The notes: generated by a model from the sequence alone, not told the origin. A stretch of DNA of 32,474 nt from DAHUXT01 sp036378295 (GCA_036378295.1 DASUWS010000217.1:1-32474); one strand, 5' to 3'. Numbered from the stretch's first letter, positions 17,847-25,557 are shown. Numbers and translations are program-made.

Positions 17847-18203
17847 CTACCGCTTACCACCTTCGAGTGGAAGCCCGTGCATACGCCAGACCGTCGTCCC
17901 ACCAGTCACGTTGAAAACCTGCGTAATCCCCTGCTTCTGCAGGAAGTTGGCCGCCGTCATGCTCCGATTGCCACTCTGGCAGATCAGCAGAATCTCGCGA
18001 TTCCGCGGAATCTCCGCCAGACGTTTGCCAAGCGTGCCCAGCGGAATATTCTTCGCGCCCTTCGCGTGTCCGCTTTGATATTCCCATGGCTCGCGCACAT
18101 CGATCAGAACGGGCTTCGATTCTCCGTTCGAGAGGCGCTCCCACGCCTCACGCGGGTTGACAGAAGGAATCTTGGAAGAGCCCCCAAAAAGTCGTTCGAG
18201 CAT
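17847..18203 (-). CDS. Single-domain rhodanese sulfurtransferase
   Basis: 118 aa. A compact rhodanese with VLIDVREPWEYQSGHAKGA and the active loop CQSGNRS, catalytic C75, which carries the transferred sulfur as a persulfide. GGAGG 5 nt upstream fixes the start at ATG 18203 (MLERLFGG); ATGs at 18218 and 18236 lack a comparable site. Cytoplasmic: no signal peptide. It lies between arsR (126-nt gap) and the dioxygenase-rhodanese fusion, and probably hands sulfane sulfur to that enzyme or to thiols. Confidence 0.92.
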   Translation of the reverse strand: MLERLFGGSSKIPSVNPREAWERLSNGESKPVLIDVREPWEYQSGHAKGAKNIPLGTLGKRLAEIPRNREILLICQSGNRSMTAANFLQKQGITQVFNVTGGTTVWRMHGLPLEGGKR

Positions 18204-18329
18204 CCATACCTCCAGCATGTCAGAAGATTGTGTCATTCGCGATCAAGCGTTATCGTCACTCGCAACCGGCCCCATATGGTACCGCGACCGCCGCGGCTAG
18301 CGCCTGCCAGTCGCCTCACGGCAAGCAGG

Positions 18330-18758
18330 CTACAGGCCATTCTCACCTGGATTACCCGGCTGGTCTTTCGAGGAGACTTCAGGCACGCCCACAAGGCCGA
18401 GGGCGCGTGCCCGAGCCGCGTATCGCTGCTGGATGCCCGCGCAGACCGCGTCGCAGAGCGTCAGCACGCCCGGGTCAGCCAGCGTGTAGTAGATCGTCGT
18501 GCCCACCTTGCGCCGCGCCACTAGACCACCCCGCGACAGCGCCGCCAGATGCTTCGAGACGTTCGGCTGGTTCGCGCCTGTGAGCGCTACCAACGCGCCG
18601 ACACTCTGCTCGCCTTCGGAGAGCGCGGCCAGCAGCTTGAGACGCAGTGGCTCCCCAAGCAAACGAAAACGCGCGGCGATCTCATCGAGCAGCGGGTCAG
18701 GGAAGCCATGCTCCGCGCGATGCTCGCGCCAGGTATCTGGTACTACCGATTCCACCAT
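18330..18758 (-). CDS. ArsR/SmtB-family repressor, likely sulfur or thiol sensor
   Basis: 142 aa winged-helix regulator. The core has LLGEPLRLKLLAALSEGEQSVGAL-type sequence, the recognition helix NQPNVSKHLAALSRGGLV and the wing RRKVGTTIYYTL. No metal motif ELCVCD is present in the recognition region. The only two cysteines, C102 and C106 (LCDAVC), lie in the C-terminal dimerisation helix, where a disulfide or polysulfide link could form; this is an inference from context, comparable in idea to BigR/SqrR-type sensors but with different positions. GAGGAG is 6 nt before the ATG. It leads the minus-strand rhodanese operon and faces the TauE gene. Confidence 0.88.
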   Translation of the reverse strand: MVESVVPDTWREHRAEHGFPDPLLDEIAARFRLLGEPLRLKLLAALSEGEQSVGALVALTGANQPNVSKHLAALSRGGLVARRKVGTTIYYTLADPGVLTLCDAVCAGIQQRYAARARALGLVGVPEVSSKDQPGNPGENGL

Positions 18759-18781
18759 GATCTTCTCCTCACATCCCCGCG

Positions 18782-18820
18782 TTCACCCCTGTCACCCCAT
18801 GTCACCCATGTCACGCCATG
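18782..18820. repeat. Four degenerate 9-10 bp tandem repeats in the arsR leader
   Basis: Units TTCACCCCTG, TCACCCCATG, TCACCCATG and TCACGCCATG follow one another. On the arsR strand they read as repeats of CATGGGGTGA, just upstream of its ribosome-binding site. They could be repeated protein-binding sites or simple slippage. Confidence 0.55.
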
Positions 18821-18842
18821 TGCGAGCACTCAGGATGTGCGA

Positions 18843-18872
18843 TTGACTTACTTTATGCGCATATAGTAATAT
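18843..18872 (+). promoter_or_regulatory. Promoter of the TauE/SafE gene
   Basis: TTGACT at 18843-18848, 18-nt spacer, TAATAT at 18867-18872. It points at the exporter at 18982 and overlaps the arsR promoter. Confidence 0.5.
18854..18863. promoter_or_regulatory. Candidate ArsR operator
   Basis: TATGCGCATA is a perfect 10-bp palindrome in an AT-rich context. It touches the -10 box of the arsR promoter and lies within the spacer of the divergent exporter promoter, so one bound dimer could shut both. ArsR proteins usually bind AT-rich imperfect palindromes of this kind. Confidence 0.45.
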
Positions 18873-18891
18873 ATATACATCGTGATGTCAA
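18863..18891 (-). promoter_or_regulatory. Promoter of the arsR-rhodanese operon
   Basis: On the minus strand, TTGACA (18891-18886), a 17-nt spacer and TACTAT (18868-18863): one of the closest matches to consensus in the window. It leaves a leader of about 95-100 nt before the arsR ATG at 18758. Confidence 0.65.
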
Positions 18892-18981
18892 GCCACGCAA
18901 CACAAGCCGCGCAACACGCTTCACAAGCAAGAACGCCGCTCGCAATACACGGGCAGAGCGATTGACGCAAGGAAGTCCATC

Positions 18982-19776
18982 ATGGCATCGGTCAGCGTGC
19001 TACAGCAGATCCTCTCTATCATTGCGGGTGGGCTCGTTGGATTCACCCTCGGTCTGATCGGCGGAGGTGGCTCAATTCTGGCCGTGCCACTGCTGCTCTA
19101 TGTCGTTGGCTACCACGATCCCCATGTTGTGATCGGCACCACGGCGCTCGCCGTCGCGCTGACAGCGTTCGCCAATCTGCTGCCCCACTGGCGCGCGGGC
19201 AATGTTCGCTGGAAGCCAGCGATTGCGTTCGCGATTCCCGGCGCAATCGGCGCGGTGGTCGGCGCAAGCATTGGGAAGACCATCGGAGGGAAGCAGCTGC
19301 TCTTTCTCTTTGCCCTGCTGATGATCGGCGTCGCAATAACCATGGTGCGCCCTCGTCGGAAATCTGTGCCCCAGCCTGAGCGCTCGGGCTGGCCAATGCT
19401 CCGGCGGGTGATTCCCGTGAGCTTCGTGGTGGGCCTGCTCGCGGGCTTTTTTGGAATCGGCGGTGGATTCTTGATCGTGCCAGGGTTGATGTTCGCGACG
19501 GGGATGCCGATTCTCAGCGCCGTGGGGAGCTCACTGGTCTCTGTCGGAGCTTTCGGCACCACAACGGCGCTTACATACGCCCTGGCAGGCAAGGTAAACT
19601 GGCTCATCGCCATCGAGTATTTCGCGGGCGGCATCGCTGGCGGCTGGCTGGGTGCGTGGCTCGCCACACGTCTGGCCGAGCGCAAGCAGCTTCTCACGCG
19701 CGTCTTCGCAGGCGTTGTTTTCGTCGTCGCGCTCTACATGCTCGCTATGAATCTCGGCGCGCTCCATCTCGGATGA
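18982..19776 (+). CDS. TauE/SafE-family sulfite/anion exporter
   Basis: 264 aa, about eight membrane helices in two similar halves. Each half starts with a Gly-rich helix: FTLGLIGGGGSILAVPLLLYVVG near the start and LAGFFGIGGGFLIVPGL near residue 150, the duplicated signature of the family. AAGGAAG precedes ATG 18982. Members move sulfite, sulfoacetate or related anions across the membrane. Being divergent from arsR and the persulfide dioxygenase, it most likely exports sulfite produced by that enzyme (inference). Confidence 0.9.
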   Translation: MASVSVLQQILSIIAGGLVGFTLGLIGGGGSILAVPLLLYVVGYHDPHVVIGTTALAVALTAFANLLPHWRAGNVRWKPAIAFAIPGAIGAVVGASIGKTIGGKQLLFLFALLMIGVAITMVRPRRKSVPQPERSGWPMLRRVIPVSFVVGLLAGFFGIGGGFLIVPGLMFATGMPILSAVGSSLVSVGAFGTTTALTYALAGKVNWLIAIEYFAGGIAGGWLGAWLATRLAERKQLLTRVFAGVVFVVALYMLAMNLGALHLG

Positions 19777-19949
19777 GTGAGAATCAGCGATTGGCAGCAG
19801 TGTACAATCTACGAAGAATCCCGCGCTGGCATGGAGGACAACAGAAGCCATGCACTGGTTTGTATCCCATCACGTACGATGTAATGGCCGAGTAGTTGCT
19901 ATGACGGCCTGTGAGAGACTGTGTGGGGCTGAGAGAGACGGAGGCTGCG

Positions 19950-20798
19950 ATGCAGGACGTGGCGACGATGCGCGTGGGCGAGGCACGTGTGACCATCCTC
20001 AACGCAGGCGATATGTGCCTGCTGCTCTCACGAGAGCTGGAGGTGCCCGAAGCGCTGTGGCGTCCCCAGTACGCTGATCTCTTCGAGCGGCCAGGTGTCT
20101 GTCCGAGCCTGAGCATCTACATCGAGTATCAGGATGTTCGGGCGCTGGTGGATATCAACGACTACCGGGCGACGATGACGCCTGACTCCCAGTACGCACT
20201 CGCTGGCTATACGCCCCCGCCGCCTATTCCCGCTCAACTCACGAGTCTTGGCGCGCGCCCAGAGGACATCACCCATGTCGTGATCACGCACGCCCATTGG
20301 GATCACTATGCAGGCACGACATTGCCCGTTGAGGTTGGATATGCGCCCACCTTCCCACGGGCACGCTATTATCTGGGCGCCGCCGATTGGGTGGACGCTG
20401 AAGTTCAGACAGCGTTACAGGACCAGACATCGCTGGAAGCGCGTACGCTGGGCGTGCTACATCAAGGCGACATGCTGCACCTGGTCGAGCAGCCGGAGCC
20501 GATTGGTGAAGGAATCGAGATTCTCCCAGCGCGGGGCGAGACGCCGGGACATCAAATCGTGCGCGTGCGCTCGGCAGGCGAGACGCTCTACATCGTCGGC
20601 GATTTATTCCACCATGCCATCGAGGTAAAGCATCCTGACTGGATGGTCGGCTGGGCCGACGCCGCGACCATGCAGACGACCCGGCACCGTGTGCTCCAGG
20701 ATGCGCTGGCCGACCACGCGCTCCTGATTGCTTCCCATATCGCCACTCCCGGCCGCATTACACGCACCGGCGATGGCTTTCTGTGGAGTGATGTCTAG
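19950..20798 (+). CDS. MBL-fold metallo-hydrolase
   Basis: 282 aa. Contains the zinc-binding HAHWDH motif (near residue 112), a later GETPGH histidine, the bridging aspartate in YIVGDLFHH, and the C-terminal ASHIATPGRI histidine, so the metal site looks complete. The layout is close to lactonase-like and general hydrolases of the family; the substrate is unknown. GGAGG at 19940-19944 with 5-nt spacing fixes ATG 19950 over the GTG at 19911. It follows the exporter by 173 nt, a gap without recognisable signals, and is convergent with nadA. Confidence 0.85.
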   Translation: MQDVATMRVGEARVTILNAGDMCLLLSRELEVPEALWRPQYADLFERPGVCPSLSIYIEYQDVRALVDINDYRATMTPDSQYALAGYTPPPPIPAQLTSLGARPEDITHVVITHAHWDHYAGTTLPVEVGYAPTFPRARYYLGAADWVDAEVQTALQDQTSLEARTLGVLHQGDMLHLVEQPEPIGEGIEILPARGETPGHQIVRVRSAGETLYIVGDLFHHAIEVKHPDWMVGWADAATMQTTRHRVLQDALADHALLIASHIATPGRITRTGDGFLWSDV

Positions 20799-20846
20799 GG
20801 GGGTGTCGCGCTTCGATGGGTGAGGCACGATGGCATCCCTGATTAG

Positions 20847-20890
20847 GGGGCGGTTGGCCGCAGGCTGAAAGCTCTGCGGCCAACCGCCCC
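20847..20890. repeat. 17-bp perfect hairpin between convergent genes (related to 25089 copy)
   Basis: GGGGCGGTTGGCCGCAG (20847-20863) and CTGCGGCCAACCGCCCC (20874-20890) form a perfect stem with a 10-nt loop containing TGAAA. It probably ends transcription from both the MBL gene and nadA. The part GCCGCAGGCTGAA also occurs in the hairpin at 25089, again with GATTAG nearby on the left, so this looks like a dispersed palindromic element. Confidence 0.7.
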
Positions 20891-20921
20891 ATGTGCGCAC
20901 ACATGCCCAGGAAGGGTTTGT

Positions 20922-22205
20922 TTATCCTTTGTTCGCCAGCATGCGCTCCAGGGCAATCTTCGCCCAGTGGGCCGTCTCCTCGTCCACGCTCACCTGATTG
21001 ACGACGCGCCCTTCCACCAGCTCTTCCAGCACCCAGGCGATATACGCCGGATGGATGCGGTACATCGTCGAGCAGGGGCAGACGACCGGATCGAGGCAGA
21101 AGATCGTCATGTCAGGATGCTCCTTCGCCAGCCGGTTCACCAGATTGATCTCCGTGCCAATCGCCCAGACGGTGCCAGCGGGCGACTCGTTCACCGCTTT
21201 GACGATGAACTCGGTCGAGCCGTTGAGATCGGCAGCGGCCACCACCTCGTGGCGGCACTCCGGATGCACCAGCACGCGCACACCGGGATAGTCCTTGCGG
21301 GCCTGCTCGATCTGCTCGACGGTGAAGCGCTGATGGGTCGAGCACCAGCCCTTCCACAGAATCACCTTCGCGTTGATGAGCGTCTCATCGTCTTCGATGC
21401 CGCCAAAATCGAGCCGCTGATTCCAGACGACGACCTGCTCTTCGGGGATGCCCATCTTCAGCGCGGTATTGCGCCCCAGGTGCTCGTCCGGGAAGAAGAG
21501 CACCCGCCTGCCACGCGCGAACGCCCAGGCCATCACCTTCTCCGCGTTGGAGCTCGTGCAGACGATACCGCCGTTACGCCCGCAAAACGCCTTGAGGCTG
21601 GCAGCGGAGTTCATGTAGGTGACAGGGATGACTGGCTGTAGCGCCCCTTCGGAGCCATCGGAGCCATCGCCTTCGCCGCGATACAGATCATCCAGCGCCG
21701 CCCAGCATTCTTCTACTTCAGCGATATTCGCCATATCGGCCATCGAGCAGCCCGCGGCAGGATTGGGCAGGATCACCGTTTGATGCGATCCGCTGAGAAT
21801 ATCGGCGCTTTCGGCCATGAAGTGGACGCCGCAGAACAGGATATAGTCCGCTTCGGGACGTGCCGCCGCGAACTGCGCCAGCTTGAATGAGTCGCCGCGC
21901 GCATCAGCGTACTTGATGACCTCATCGCGCTGGTAGTGATGGCCAAGGACCACCACCCGCGTGCCCAGCTTCGCACGGGCCGCCGCGATACGCCGGTCCA
22001 GCTCCTCGGCATCCATCAGCGCGTATGCACGGGGGATGGCATCGGCGCGTTCCGCTCCCGCGTGGCGAGGTTGATGCTGTGACAGATAGCCAGCATCACG
22101 CTCGCGCCACTCATTCAGCGAGGGCAAGATGCGGGCATCGCGGCTCTCGACACACACCTCGTTTTGAGGGAATGTCTCTCCCTTCGGAGTGGTTGTGGTA
22201 GTCAT
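20922..22205 (-). CDS. nadA: Quinolinate synthase
   Basis: NadA condenses iminoaspartate with dihydroxyacetone phosphate to quinolinate. 427 aa, longer than the ~300-350 aa short forms because of an N-terminal extension of about 80 residues before VVVLGHHYQRDEVIKYAD. The three cysteines expected to hold the 4Fe-4S cluster are visible in LFCGVHFMAESA, VHPECRHEV and VVCPCSTMYR. Substrate-binding YMNSAASLKA and GTEINLV segments are present. It starts at ATG 22205 with an AGGAG upstream, 32 nt after the nadC stop, as the last gene of nadB-nadC-nadA. Confidence 0.96.
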   Translation of the reverse strand: MTTTTTPKGETFPQNEVCVESRDARILPSLNEWRERDAGYLSQHQPRHAGAERADAIPRAYALMDAEELDRRIAAARAKLGTRVVVLGHHYQRDEVIKYADARGDSFKLAQFAAARPEADYILFCGVHFMAESADILSGSHQTVILPNPAAGCSMADMANIAEVEECWAALDDLYRGEGDGSDGSEGALQPVIPVTYMNSAASLKAFCGRNGGIVCTSSNAEKVMAWAFARGRRVLFFPDEHLGRNTALKMGIPEEQVVVWNQRLDFGGIEDDETLINAKVILWKGWCSTHQRFTVEQIEQARKDYPGVRVLVHPECRHEVVAAADLNGSTEFIVKAVNESPAGTVWAIGTEINLVNRLAKEHPDMTIFCLDPVVCPCSTMYRIHPAYIAWVLEELVEGRVVNQVSVDEETAHWAKIALERMLANKG

Positions 22206-22237
22206 TGAACTGCTCCTGTACCGTGCCGAACTGTGGG

Positions 22238-23122
22238 CTAGAGCTCGAAGTCCAGCGCAACGTCAAGATTGGGCGCCGAATGCGTCAGCGCGCCAAGTGA
22301 GATCAAATCAACGCCCGTCGCGGCCACCGCCGCCAGCTTCTCTGGATCGGTGCCGATACTACCCGACGCCTCGATAATAATCTGTGGCGCTCGCTCGCGG
22401 ATCAGCGCGACAGCGCTGCGAAGCCGGTCGGGCGTCATGTTGTCCAGCAGAATCGCGTCGGCTTCGGCAATGATAGCCTCGTTTACCTGTGCCTCGGTCT
22501 CACACTCGACCTCGATCTTGATCAGATGTGAGATACGGTCACGTGCCCGCTCGATGGCCAGCGGCAGGCTGCCAGCGGCGGCGATATGGTTGTCCTTGAT
22601 CAGGACGCCGTCATCCAGCCCGGCACGGTGATTATGCGCACCGCCCATGCGCACCGCGTACTTTTCCAGCAGGCGCAGGCCAGGAGTCGTCTTGCGCGTA
22701 TCCACGACGCGCGCTCTTGTGCCCGCCACCGCCGCGGCACACCTCGCCGCCTGGCTGGCGATGCCGGAAAGGTGCCCCAAGAAGTTGAGCGCCGTCCGCT
22801 CCGCGGTCAGCAGTGCCGCCGCGTCACCGGTGACATTGGCCACCGTCGTGCCCGCCTCGACCGCCGAGCCATCGGGCGCGAGCGTCTCGAACGTGACGGT
22901 GGGATCGAGTTGGGCGAACGTCAGCGCGGCCATCGGTAGCCCAGCGATGACACCAGCCTGGCGCGCGACGATTCGGGCGCTGCTCTGCGTTCCCGGCGCA
23001 ATCGTCGCCTGGGTGGTGATGTCGCCCCGGCCAACGTCTTCGGCCAGCGCGCGCCGTACCAAATCCGCATCGAAGAGCGGATCGAAGGTTGGTATGTTCG
23101 AGGTATCGGCTCTCCTAGACAT
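22238..23122 (-). CDS. nadC: Nicotinate-nucleotide pyrophosphorylase (carboxylating)
   Basis: Converts quinolinate and PRPP to nicotinate mononucleotide and CO2. 294 aa from ATG 23122, which overlaps the nadB stop by 8 nt; an upstream codon at 23152 would give 304 aa. Conserved segments are ALAEDVGRGDITT, ERTALNFLGHLSGIAS, VDTRKTTPGLRLLEKYAV, GGAHNHRAGLDDGVLIKDNH, and near the end DLISLGALTHSAPNLDVALD. Standard length and all expected motifs. Confidence 0.95.
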   Translation of the reverse strand: MSRRADTSNIPTFDPLFDADLVRRALAEDVGRGDITTQATIAPGTQSSARIVARQAGVIAGLPMAALTFAQLDPTVTFETLAPDGSAVEAGTTVANVTGDAAALLTAERTALNFLGHLSGIASQAARCAAAVAGTRARVVDTRKTTPGLRLLEKYAVRMGGAHNHRAGLDDGVLIKDNHIAAAGSLPLAIERARDRISHLIKIEVECETEAQVNEAIIAEADAILLDNMTPDRLRSAVALIRERAPQIIIEASGSIGTDPEKLAAVAATGVDLISLGALTHSAPNLDVALDFEL

Positions 23123-24770
23123 GGATTGCTTCTCCCGCCGCTCGTGGGGCAACGACCGTCGCGGCGCGCATCAGCGAGTGAACGCCATCGAGCGACCGAT
23201 CACGGTCGGGGAAATCCTCACGGAAGTGGCCTCCGCGGCTTTCCTCGCGAGCCAGGGCCGCCGCCGTGATGAGCTGCGCCGCGAGCAGCATATTCGCCGT
23301 CTCTGGGTCCACCGGACCAGACGCCGCCAGCTTGCGCAGCGTCTCACCCGCCTCGGTCAGCCCTCGTGCGTCACGGCGTAGCGAGACATCGCGCCACATC
23401 GTCTCGCGCAGGTGCTGGCGTACCACATCGGCCACGGGCGCCGCAAGCGACCGCTCCGGCAATACGATGTCCTTCGGCTCGCGCTGGACCCCAGGCAGCG
23501 GCGATACCCTCGGCCAGCTTCCCGGATGGGCGGTACCCGCCAGCAGTGATGCCACGCGCCGCCCAAAGACCAGTCCCTCAAGCAGAGAATTGCTGGCAAG
23601 CCGGTTGGCGCCATGCACCCCTGTACAGGAGACCTCGCCCACGGCAAAGAGTCCTGGGAGGGTTGTCCTGCCCCAGGTATCTACGGCACCGCCCCCCATG
23701 AAGTAGTGCGCGGCGGGCGCGACCGGGATCAGATCATGCGCCAGATCGAGGCCATCTTTACGGCAGGCCGCGGCAATCGTCGGGAAGCGCTCATAGACCT
23801 CGTGTTCAGGCAAATGGCGCAGATCGAGGAACGCGGCAGGCGCGTGCTCAGCCAGCATCTCGCTGAGGATGGCGCGGGCGACGACATCGCGCGGGGCCAA
23901 CTCGGCATCGGGCGAGTAGCGCGGCATGAAGCGCTCACCCGCCGCGTTCCGCAGCCACGCCCCTTCACCGCGCACCGCCTCCGAGATCAGGAAGGTTTGG
24001 CCTGATGGCGAAACCAGCGTTGTTGGATGGAACTGGACGAACTCGACATCACTGACCACCGCCCCCGCGCGCCACGCCAGCGCCAGCCCATCGGCGGTCG
24101 CCCCTGCCGGGTTCGATGTGCGCAGCCAGAGTTGTCCCGCGCCGCCGTTCGCCAGGACGACACCGCGTCGCGCAAGGATGCGCTCGGTTTTGCCGTCCCG
24201 CAGCACATCCACCCCGACACATGCGCCATCGTCATCGCGCAACACCAAATCGAGCGCCTCGGTATGTTCGAGCACCAGCCCACCTGGCCGGACATGAACG
24301 GCAGCGACCAGGGCGCGCTCGATCTCGGCGCCCGTGGCATCATGCGCGTGCAGCACACGGCGGCGGCTGTGGGCAGCCTCACGGGCCAGATCGTAACGGT
24401 GGGCCAGATCGTCCGGCGCGGCAACGAGAGCATCTGAACGCTCGTCGAAGTGCGCTCCAGCAGCGATCAGCCAGGCGACAGCGTCGCGCGCCTCACGCAC
24501 CAACACGTTCGCCGCCGTCTCATCCACCAGCCCAGCGCCCGCCGCGAGCGTATCGCGCAGGTGCAGCACCGGGTCATCGTCGGAACCGACAGCGGCGGCG
24601 AGTCCACCCTGGGCGTAGCGGGTATTGCTCTCGCCGAGCGCAGCCTTGGTGATCAGGATTACACGCAGGTCGTCAGGAAGATTGAGCGCGAGGGTCAGCC
24701 CGGCGATGCCGCCGCCAATGATAGCAACGTCACACGAGATGGGCACTGTATTCTCCGCTGGTGCGGTCAT
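23115..24770 (-). CDS. nadB: L-aspartate oxidase
   Basis: FAD enzyme oxidising L-aspartate to iminoaspartate for NadA. 551 aa from ATG 24770, which has AAGGAG 7 nt upstream; ATG-like codons further up add ten residues. The N-terminal FAD motif is DVAIIGGGIAGLTLAL, followed by ESNTRYAQGGLAAA, the active-site region EFVQFHPTTL and GEGAWLRN, and the flavin contact TGVHGANRLASNSLLEGLVFG. A C-terminal helical domain follows. First gene of the nadBCA operon, with promoter and operator at 24880-24941. Confidence 0.96.
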   Translation of the reverse strand: MTAPAENTVPISCDVAIIGGGIAGLTLALNLPDDLRVILITKAALGESNTRYAQGGLAAAVGSDDDPVLHLRDTLAAGAGLVDETAANVLVREARDAVAWLIAAGAHFDERSDALVAAPDDLAHRYDLAREAAHSRRRVLHAHDATGAEIERALVAAVHVRPGGLVLEHTEALDLVLRDDDGACVGVDVLRDGKTERILARRGVVLANGGAGQLWLRTSNPAGATADGLALAWRAGAVVSDVEFVQFHPTTLVSPSGQTFLISEAVRGEGAWLRNAAGERFMPRYSPDAELAPRDVVARAILSEMLAEHAPAAFLDLRHLPEHEVYERFPTIAAACRKDGLDLAHDLIPVAPAAHYFMGGGAVDTWGRTTLPGLFAVGEVSCTGVHGANRLASNSLLEGLVFGRRVASLLAGTAHPGSWPRVSPLPGVQREPKDIVLPERSLAAPVADVVRQHLRETMWRDVSLRRDARGLTEAGETLRKLAASGPVDPETANMLLAAQLITAAALAREESRGGHFREDFPDRDRSLDGVHSLMRAATVVAPRAAGEAIHV

Positions 24771-24879
24771 CCAATGACTCCTTATCAGGCGAGCGGGCAC
24801 GACAGATTGCCAGCCGCCACCGCCCTCACGGACCGCACCAACAGCGTGCTATCCGTCACCATTACACGCGGGTTAGTGT

Positions 24880-24900
24880 TTAGTGTACGATATACACTAA
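24880..24900. promoter_or_regulatory. Palindromic operator of the nadBCA operon
   Basis: TTAGTGTA-CGATA-TACACTAA, a perfect 8+8 bp inverted repeat. Extra half-sites flank it: TTAGTGT at 24873-24879 and TAGTGTT at 24902-24908. It lies just downstream of the operon's -10 box, where a bound repressor would block early elongation. NAD genes are commonly controlled by NrtR, NiaR or NadR repressors; I cannot tell which acts here. Confidence 0.65.
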
Positions 24901-24912
24901 CTAGTGTTGGGA

Positions 24913-24941
24913 ATTATACCACGACGATGGAAGGGCGACAA
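24913..24941 (-). promoter_or_regulatory. Promoter of nadBCA
   Basis: On the minus strand TTGTCG (24941-24936), 17-nt spacer, TATAAT (24918-24913). The -10 is perfect and the -35 is weak, consistent with a regulated promoter. Confidence 0.6.
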
Positions 24942-25088
24942 TGGGGCGAAAGAGGGATGAGGTTATGACATCAGCGAGAAGTGTGCTGCGACTGGGCTTC
25001 CAGTTCCGTCGCGCACTTTTCGGCGATGTGTGCCTCATTGGTCTGCCCGAGAGGACGGAGGCCGCTAGAAACCGAACGAGCAGGATTA

Positions 25089-25110
25089 GCCGCAGGCTGA
25101 AGCCTGCGGC
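25089..25110. repeat. Short perfect hairpin, second copy of a dispersed palindrome
   Basis: GCCGCAGGC-TGAA-GCCTGCGGC, preceded by GATTA. The 5' arm and loop also occur in the larger hairpin at 20847-20890. It lies in the gap between nadB and rho; the rest of 24942-25179 shows nothing else recognisable. Confidence 0.7.
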
Positions 25111-25179
25111 CCAGAATCATTGGCGACAACAGGCGGCGACACTCAGGGACACTATAGCCCATGCTTGCCGTCACTGTGC

Positions 25180-25208
25180 TTGACAGGACTCTTCAAGCGT
25201 GATATATG
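25180..25208 (+). promoter_or_regulatory. Strong promoter ahead of the structured RNA and rho
   Basis: TTGACA (25180-25185), 17-nt spacer, TATATG (25203-25208). Start of transcription near 25215 gives a leader of about 345 nt before rho, almost all of it inside the predicted structured RNA. Confidence 0.7.
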
Positions 25209-25220
25209 AAAGAAGAGTAC

Positions 25221-25545
25221 ATCTGACACGCGTATGCGTGTGTCGTGCGCTGGCTTGCTGGCGCATGTCTCCCAGTACATTTGCTCCTGGCTACCGGGGG
25301 ATAAACCCCTCCCCGCGCAAGTAATACCCGCCGTTCCATGATGTTTCAGCCGCACATCCACGGGAGAGGCATAGCGAACGGCATCTAACCCGCCCGTAGC
25401 AATGTCGTATTCCCGTTGTGCTGAACCAGCCAATACCTCACTCTTCCTAGAGAACTTCCACCGAAAGGAGATAGAGCCGAACCGAGCGCTATCCGCCCGT
25501 GAGTGCGGGCGGCTTCACGTGTGAGGTACCTTCCCACCGGCTCTC
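25221..25545 (+). ncRNA. Structured RNA, possible ORF-less HEARO/omega RNA
   Basis: About 325 nt between a strong promoter and rho. Helices that can be read off: ACACGC/GCGTGT (25226-31/25236-41), TGCGC/GCGCA (25246-50/25261-65), TGGCT/AGCCA (25288-92/25428-32), GCCGTTC/GAACGGC (25330-36/25376-82), TTCAGC+ACA+ACGGG with CCCGT+TGT+GCTGAA (25345-64/25412-25), TACCTCAC/GTGAGGTA (25434-41/25521-28), AGAGCCG/CGGCTCT (25473-79/25538-44) and CCGCCCG/CGGGCGG (25493-99/25506-12). Two of these pairs interleave with others, i.e. pseudoknots. Size and a pseudoknotted fold resemble HEARO RNAs, the guide RNAs of IscB transposon proteins, known in Ktedonobacter also without a neighbouring iscB. No iscB is in the window. 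It may also act as the rho leader. The family name is inference; the structure is seen. Confidence 0.5.
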
Positions 25546-25557
25546 TATGTCATTACC

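Noticed and set aside
24941..25183. Plus-strand frame of 80 codons between nadB and rho
   Set aside because: It crosses the nad promoter's -35 and the dispersed hairpin, and lacks conserved-looking sequence.
25152..25433. Minus-strand frame of 93 codons
   Set aside because: It runs antisense through the pseudoknotted RNA before rho; its protein has no recognisable features.
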